Below, piece after piece: positions 12,840-12,973 of a DNA stretch of 12,973 bases. This stretch comes from JACQHJ01 sp038063075. Its GTDB lineage: Bacteria > Patescibacteriota > Microgenomatia > Levybacterales > UBA12049. Within the stretch, counting starts at the first letter, position 1, and each line of letters begins with the position of its first letter. Under the pieces are notes generated by a model. It was not told the origin of the DNA. It did not search any database and saw only the letters and a list, made by a program, of their open reading frames with translations. The position numbers were made by a program, and so were the translations under genes. Location of the stretch: NCBI GenBank assembly GCA_038063075.1, contig JBBTVW010000022.1, forward strand, positions 1 to 12,973, in the 5' to 3' direction.

Positions 12840-12973
12840 TGTATCGTATTATTGTTGCTCCAGAAGCGAAAAAAGGACTTAAGACAATTGCTAAAATTTA
12901 CAGAAAAGGAATTTTCGAGGCAATTGAAGCATTAAAAGATGACCCTCATCTTGGAAAACCATTAACACGCGAA
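12839..12973 (+). CDS. RelE/ParE-family toxin, 3' end cut by the window
   Basis: The first 45 residues begin MYRIIVAPEAKKGLKTIAK and include AIEALKDDPHLGKPL, the typical RelE/ParE pattern: a starting beta strand with a small-residue/Ala-x-Lys helix, then a helix ending in DPxxGKPL. Most members act as ribosome-dependent mRNA endonucleases (RelE) or gyrase inhibitors (ParE); the C-terminal residues that distinguish these are outside the window. The ATG overlaps the antitoxin stop by one base. Family-level call only. The reading frame stays open to the last base. Confidence 0.82.
   Translation, partial: MYRIIVAPEAKKGLKTIAKIYRKGIFEAIEALKDDPHLGKPLTRE

Noticed and set aside
1..12973. UGA recoded as an amino acid (as in some CPR lineages)
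   Set aside because: No complete gene ends in TGA, but long conserved genes are intact under the standard code with no in-frame TGA, so there is no sign of recoding.

Overview
The window is AT-rich DNA that most resembles a genome from the Candidate Phyla Radiation (Patescibacteria), perhaps the Microgenomates side. This is an inference from gene content and style: Asn/Thr/Gly-ladder secreted repeat proteins, a sortase, very short or absent 5' leaders, mostly TAA stops (no complete gene ends in TGA), and tight gene packing. No rRNA or marker gene here fixes the taxonomy.

Layout. (1) 5-4529, plus strand, cell surface: a membrane-anchored sortase; a small Sec-secreted protein of unknown function; a 54-residue DUF2292/YezD-like protein whose real start is 1214; a probable small transcript or leader ending in a good terminator (1397-1489); a 167-residue secreted protein made of two copies of an Asn-rich repeat, with a near-perfect Shine-Dalgarno buried in a long predicted leader hairpin; and a 752-residue membrane-anchored protein carrying about four larger copies of the same kind of repeat. 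Two hairpins separate the last two genes. (2) 4526-6947, minus strand, metal transport: a PRC/MgtE_N/CBS cytosolic sensor protein followed, with a 14-base overlap, by an NRAMP-family transporter whose metal-site residues look like the magnesium-transporting branch (NRMT). (3) 7024-9428, plus strand: the ATP-dependent protease Lon behind a CIRCE (HrcA) operator. (4) 9441-12367, plus strand: a tightly packed four-gene run of XRE-type regulator, four-helix membrane protein, membrane-anchored thioredoxin and DipZ (CcdA + thioredoxin + C-terminal module), behind a promoter whose -35 lies in a perfect inverted repeat. (5) 12532-12973: a Phd/YefM antitoxin and the start of its RelE/ParE toxin, cut by the window end.

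How the genes may work together. Regions 1 and 4 both act outside the membrane. Region 1 makes surface repeat proteins that carry cysteine pairs, and region 4 supplies reducing power to exported thiols, so a functional link is possible but unproven. Region 2 looks like a complete transporter-plus-sensor unit for divalent metal, probably Mg2+. Lon looks heat-shock controlled. The least expected signals are the SD-hiding hairpin at 1606-1667, the paired short and long repeat proteins, the metal transporter/sensor pairing, and several promoters whose -10 boxes lie so close to the start codon that the mRNAs should be leaderless.
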